From: Tetrastigma voinierianum
Taxonomy: Eukaryota; Streptophyta; Magnoliopsida; Vitales; Vitaceae
Assembly: GCA_016808115.1 (NCBI GenBank)
Contig: JAEQBH010001502.1
Span: forward strand, 310,001 to 374,000
Reading direction: 5' to 3'
DNA: 64,000 nucleotides
Translations under genes and position numbers: made by a program
Notes under the pieces: model-generated
The model's input: only the letters and a program-made list of their open reading frames with translations
What the model was told of the DNA's origin: nothing
The model's database searches: none
In this document: positions 59,600-64,000 of the stretch, piece by piece
How positions within the stretch are numbered: position 1 is the first letter of the stretch
Layout: every line of letters begins with the position of its first letter

Positions 59600-60190
59600 G
59601 TGTTTCAAGGTACGTTTCTACTCTTTCGCCAGTGGACAAGGGTGTTATTTGACTCAGGTGCATCGCATTCCTTTATTGTTGCATCTTGTGTGAGAGTATT
59701 AGAGATTGAGACCTTAGACGAGCCTTGCATGCCAGGTTCTCCCACACAAGGGACTAAGGCGAGAATTGATCGGATATGTCAAGGATGTGAGTTAGAGATC
59801 TCCAAAATTCTACTCACGGTGGACCTTCGGGTCATGGACATGTAAGAGTTTAAGGTCATCCTCAAGGTGGACTGGTTGACGGCACATCAGGTTATCATAT
59901 ATTGTGACCATATGAGAGTTACCGCCTACACACCAGACTGTACTTCTGTTGTGTTTCAAGGGAATAGGCACGATGCTTCACCCCATACGTAGTATGATTC
60001 CGCGATGGCGAGGTAGTTGGCCGGGTTGGCTAACGCGCGCAGAGAGGCGAGGTGAGGCGGTGGCAGATCTGCCTGGGTGGTTTTGCAGAAATACGGATGT
60101 TTTCTGGCGAGCTATCGGGATTACCTCCACTTGGGGATGTAGACTCGCGTTAGGTTGCGATGCAGTGCGTCGCTCATTTCTATGACTCCG
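59600..60190 (+). pseudogene. Element C protease and linker, second copy
   Basis: VLFDSGASHSFIVASCVRVL with an intact D-S-G-A-S active-site block at about 59645, then CELEISKILLTVDLRVMDM and a stop at 59843. The linker is shifted. This copy is better preserved at the active site than the first. Confidence 0.85.
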
Positions 60191-60229
60191 TAGGATGGCG
60201 TCGATTGAGTTGCGAGACTCGAGGTCCAG

Positions 60230-60930
60230 ATCACGGGTTCTTTGGGCAAAGGGTTTCATTAGGCAGGAGCACTTCATCATGGGGCACTCGGTTACATTTG
60301 CGAAGAAGAAGAATAAGACCACCCCGGTATGCATCGATTACGGATAGTTGAAACGGGGGTTCTGATGAGAATCGGTATCCATTCTGGGGATTGATGACTT
60401 GTTTGTCGATTGAGGGCGAGTCTACTCCAAGATAGACAGCCATGCCCGGTTATATCGGAGTTGAGGGTTAGGGAGAGCGGTGGACATCCACTAAGGCAGT
60501 TCGGGACGTGGTATGGGCACTTTGAGTTTACGGTGATGCCCTTTAGATTGACGAATGCACCGACAGCATTCATAGACCTTATGAATAGGGTGTTCCAACC
60601 CTATTTAGATCAATTTGTGGTGGTCTTTGTTGATGACATCCTGATCTACTCCCAGTCGGAGTTGGAGCATGAGGATCACTTGAGAATCGTACTACAGCTT
60701 TTGAGGGATTATCAATTGTATGCGAGTTCGATGTAAGTCTGATTTTGAAAAATGCGGGGTGGTTTCTTGGGACATGTGGTGTCAGCTTCAGGCGTGTCAG
60801 TAGACCCTGGGAAGGTTGAGGCTATGATGAGTTGGGAGAGACCGAAGTCAGTCTTCAAGATACGTAGTTTCTAGGGATTGGTGGGGTATTACAGGAGGTT
60901 TATGGGGATTTCTCCGGCACGGCGCTATGA
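60230..60930 (+). pseudogene. Element C reverse transcriptase
   Basis: 60410-60736 carries YGHFEFTVMPFRLTNAPTAF, MNRVFQPYLDQF, then VVVFVDDILIYSQSELEHED, with an intact F-V-D-D catalytic box near 60625. Upstream finger blocks (TPVCIDYG) and the downstream GHVVSASGVSVDPGK-like thumb are in other frames. Confidence 0.88.
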
Positions 60931-61079
60931 GCGAGATTGACAGAAAGGAGGTCAGAGTTTAAGCATTAGGATGACTCATGGCTGAGTGTTCGAGGGAGTG
61001 AAAAAGAGAGCTTATGACTCCTATTATGTAGTCTGGAAGGGACAGTACACGGTGTCTTGTAATAGCGAAAGAGACGGTG

Positions 61080-61450
61080 GGATGTGTTATGATGCAGTCC
61101 AGGAAAGTTATGGCTTATGGTTCTCGGCAGTTGAAGAATCACGAGCAGAATTACCCCACGAATGACATGAAGTTGACATGAAGTGGTCTTCGCCTTGAAG
61201 ATTTGGCGCCACTACTTATATGGTGAGTAGTTCGAGGTGTTTTCACACCACAAAAGTCTGAAATACATCTTCACGCAGCGAGACCTCAAAATGAGGCAGC
61301 GTTGGTGGATGGAGTTTTTGGAAGATTACGACTTCACTTTGTATTACCATCTCGGTAAGGCAAATGTGGTGGTTAATGCACTCAGTCGAAAGTCACATGA
61401 TCTTGGCTGTATAAGCTTCCGGGAGTGGCGGATGCTCTCGAGGCCGATGG
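61080..61450 (+). pseudogene. Element C RNase H
   Basis: HHKSLKYIFTQRDLKMRQRW, MEFLEDYDFTLYYHLGKANV, then NALSRKSHDL (61244-61400). It is the C-terminal half of RNase H with its linker. The N-terminal half is shifted. Confidence 0.88.
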
Positions 61451-61639
61451 GCGGTTCAGAAAGCTGAGTACGATGGGTAGGCAGGAGGGTACCTTGGGAG
61501 ATGCGTGGCTGCGCCATCTCTCTTGAAACGGTATTAGAGTCGGGGCGGGGCGAACTAGTATCCATTAGGGACCCGATGCACGGTGGTACAGCGGATGAAG
61601 GGGTGGACCATCCACAAAGATGGTATTCTTCGGTATAGG

Positions 61640-62830
61640 GGACGGGTTGTGGTCCCCTAGTCAACGGATTTGAGGGAGGAGATCCTCAGGGAGTTCCATT
61701 GCTCCCGATTCGCTGTGCATCCAAGTGGCACGAAGATGTATCGTGACCTTCATCGCAAGTATTACTAGAGCGGGATGAAGAGGCATGTCGGGGATTTTGT
61801 CCGACAGTGTCTTACATGCCCAGCGAGTCGAGAATTTGAGCAACAGGGCTGATGGGGCTACTCTAACCATTGGAATGGCGGTGGAAGAGGGAGCACATCC
61901 GCGATGGATTTATGACTCACTTTCCATAGACATCGGAAGCATGATGCGTGTGGGTTATAGTGGACCCGACTCCCAAATCGGCTGTTAGCCCATGAGGATG
62001 ACCTCCTTCACCTTTGGAGGAATCCTATGGGTTGTACTCTCTGGGGAGATAGTAGTTTGCATGGAGTGCCGAGTCTCCATGTATCGGATCGGGATCCTTG
62101 GTTTACGGCTCAGTTCTAGAAGAGTTTCCAGAAAGCCATGGGGACACGGTGTCAGTAGTACCACTTTTCATCCTCGAAGCGGATGGTGATCAAAGCGGTG
62201 ACCAGTTTTTAGAGGACATGCTGCGAGCATGCGTCCACAGATCTCGAGGAGTAGTTGGGAGGGCCTTGCCTTGGTAGAGTTAAGCCTACAATAACGATTA
62301 TCGGTAGTATTCAGATGAAGCCCTATGAGGCTCTTGACTGGAGGCCATGTCGATTATCGATATGTTGGACAAAGGTGGGAGAGAGCTCCATCACTGGTCC
62401 AGATTTGATTAGAGACACCTTAGAGAAGGTGTGTATGATCCGGAAGCGTCTCCTTACTACTCAGAGTTGGCAAAAGAGTTACGCTGATATACGACAATGA
62501 CCTCTAGAGTTCGAGGCGAGTGATCATGTTTTCTTGAAGGTGATGCCTAAGAGAGGAGTGATTAGATTACGTGACGAGTATCGTAGGGGTACATTGGACC
62601 TTCGAGGTACTCGAGAGGGTAGACGCGATTGCGTGTCGGTTAGCTTTGCCTCGAGTTGTCGAGCATCCGCCGGTGTTTTCACGTCTCTGTGCTCGGTACA
62701 CTCGGATCCGAGCTCATATAGTGGATTGGGGCGAGCTTGTTGTTGATGCGGTCGGACCTTCGAGGAGGGACCCGGTCGTATCATGGATAGTAGAGGCGGG
62801 TTTGCGTGAAGCAAGACCCGTGAGGGCTTG
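61640..62830 (+). pseudogene. Element C integrase
   Basis: 61670-61830 matches the zinc-binding N-terminus (FHCSRFAVHPSGTKMYRDLH-like, then the CLTC finger) through several shifts. Around 62310-62500 it reads MKPYEALDWRPCR, then LIRDTLEKVCMIRKRLLTTQ, SWQKSYADIR. 62520-62830 is the tail (VMPKRGVIRL, then shifted TFEVLERVDAIACRLALP). Non-functional. Confidence 0.8.
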
Positions 62831-63023
62831 TAAAGGTGTTGTGGCAGCACCAAGGGTCGTGAGGGCGACATGGGAGGCGCGAGGACACCGTCTTGCGCGG
62901 AAACTATCCCTTCTTGTTCAGTGGGGAAGGTGCGTTTTCTAGTCATTAATATTTTAAATGACTGTTGCATATGCATGTGTTTGAATGTGTATGTATCCGA
63001 AAATTTTGAGACGAAATTATTTT

Positions 63024-63036
63024 AAGGTGGGGAGAG
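63024..63036 (+). promoter_or_regulatory. Polypurine tract of element C
   Basis: AAGGTGGGGAGAG lies directly before TGTAAAACCC; just upstream is GAGACGAAATTATTTT. Confidence 0.85.
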
Positions 63037-63743
63037 TGTAAAACCCGTGAAAATTTTAAATTTAAATTTTTCAAAAAAAAAAAAAAAAGAAAGCGGGCAA
63101 AACGGTAATTTAGGAATAGTGGGAGAAAAGTTGGGATTTTACAGATCTTGGATGACGAAATGGTGCTGTAATTGGAATCGTCTTGCGAAATCTAGCTACC
63201 CAGTCGAATTTCGTTGGATTCCGAGACAGTCGAAATTTCACGTATTTCAAGGCAATGAGTGTCGGGTGACACATGGCGAGCCATGTGGGTGACACATGGA
63301 AAACCATGTGACTGACACATGGCAAGCCATGTGTCACATTGCATGGCAAAGGCCTATGCATGTAGGACACATGGCCCTTTTGAAACCTATAAATATGGGA
63401 GTTCCCATTCGAAGCAGGGGAATTGTGAGGAATTCGAGTTCGTGGGAGCGACAGCAAGAAGGAAGGAGGAGGAAGGGAGAGGAAAGAGAAAGGGAGGAGA
63501 GGGAAAAGAAGAAAGGAAGAAGAAAGAGAGAAAGAAAGAAAGGGGAGGAAGAGAGGAAAAATAAATAGGAAAAGGAAGGAGTGTTGCTCAGTGCGCAGTG
63601 AACTGGTTTTAATATATGTTTTGTATTAAGAGTGATGTAATAACTCTTGGATCTATAGAAATGTATGGGTCTCATAATATGAAACACACAGGTTTCCATA
63701 GGTTGACAGTGGTCAACGGGACCCCGGGTTTTAGGGCGTCACA
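63037..63743 (+). repeat. 3' LTR of element C, internally deleted or from a related family
   Basis: It has LTR ends TGTAAAACCC and GGGCGTCACA but is only 707 bp against 2,383 bp for the 5' LTR. The poly-A/purine tract at 63450-63570 is followed almost at once by the LTR end. Confidence 0.8.
63270..63333. repeat. Three tandem CACATGG hairpins
   Basis: CACATGG-(4)-CCATGTG occurs at 63270-63287, 63293-63310 and 63316-63333, exactly 23 bp apart, in the 3' LTR of element C. Confidence 0.9.
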
Positions 63744-64000
63744 ATTTTTGTCCTTTGAAATTATGGATGTTTAGTACTATAAATGTGTATAAACTATTAA
63801 TCTTCTTCAAGATATGAGAAACTATGAAATAAGATGTCAAATTTTGATAATAGTAACTCATAAATATAAAGTAGGGAAAAAGATGAAAGAATAAAGAAAG
63901 ATCAAAATAATTGGAAGGATTAGTTATAGTGATAGGAGACTAATATATAATGAGAAAGAATTCCAACCACAGTACTTTACATGACCTTGCATTTGATACA
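63744..64000. other. AT-rich flank, nothing recognised
   Basis: Host sequence right of element C, with no gene, repeat or RNA seen. Confidence 0.5.

Larger units (their letters stand above)
52516..63743 (+). mobile_element. Ty3/gypsy LTR retrotransposon, element C
   Basis: An 11.2-kb plus-strand element flanked by ATTTT (52511-52515 and 63744-63748). 5' LTR 52516-54898, gag with zinc knuckle, a first protease (56290-56660), an unrelated 2.7-kb block (56879-59599), a second protease (59600-59960), reverse transcriptase, RNase H, integrase, polypurine tract 63024 and a short 3' LTR 63037-63743. All domains carry stops. The duplicated protease and unequal LTRs show that it is rearranged. Confidence 0.9.

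Noticed and set aside
63319..63699. Open frames rich in Lys/Glu/Arg (plus) or Phe/Ser (minus)
   Set aside because: They arise from the purine-rich tract of the LTR in different frames.

Overview
The window looks like a repeat-rich nuclear region from a flowering plant, most likely a eudicot; I cannot name the species. The evidence is two degenerate copies of a MIK2-like (subfamily XII-type) leucine-rich-repeat receptor kinase, a piece of a class VII receptor-like cytoplasmic kinase, a spliced chloroplast-type 3-dehydroquinate-synthase-like gene, and several Ty3/gypsy LTR retrotransposons with MITE, CACTA-like and SINE insertions. I see no intact protein-coding host gene. Three quarters or more of the window is mobile or mobile-derived DNA.

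Layout. 1-731 is the 5' part of LRR receptor kinase copy 1 (minus strand, frameshifted, running off the left edge). 732-7340 is its upstream flank, AT-rich, with a CACTA-like remnant and a MITE carrying a nested foldback element. 7341-7500 is a receptor-like cytoplasmic kinase exon fragment. 8109-12321 is the dehydroquinate-synthase-like gene on the minus strand, with nine recognisable exons, several single-base frameshifts and a missing exon. 12322-14671 is non-coding and repeat-rich. 14672-37967 is LRR receptor kinase copy 2 (minus strand), broken by two full-length Ty3/gypsy elements: element A (15088-25821, plus strand, TSD ATAAT), which sits in the only intron, and element B (25992-36155, minus strand, TSD AGGAT), which sits in the kinase catalytic loop. 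37968-51400 is a second copy of the upstream flank seen at 732-7340. It has been expanded by four solo LTRs of related families, all in the same orientation and each with its own 5-bp target duplication (three exact, one 4/5). 52348-52485 is a tRNA-derived SINE with an 18-bp target duplication. 52516-63743 is element C, a third Ty3/gypsy element (plus strand, TSD ATTTT) with a duplicated protease region and mismatched LTRs. 63744-64000 is unassigned AT-rich DNA.

How it fits together. The two LRR kinase copies and their shared flank are the ends of a tandem or segmental duplication, with the dehydroquinate-synthase-like gene between them. Small pieces of both genes recur at 2340-2470, 2560-2720 and 38200-38730. 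Joining the minus-strand segments 37967-36156, 25991-25878 and 15024-14672 recovers one two-exon receptor kinase with signal peptide, about 12 LRRs, a membrane span and a kinase. Its intron was only about 114 bp before element A landed in it. Paired LTRs of the same element are nearly identical in AT-only stretches and scrambled, with indels and transversions, in C/G-containing stretches. That pattern raises the possibility of consensus error, so the many single-base frameshifts should be read with that caution.
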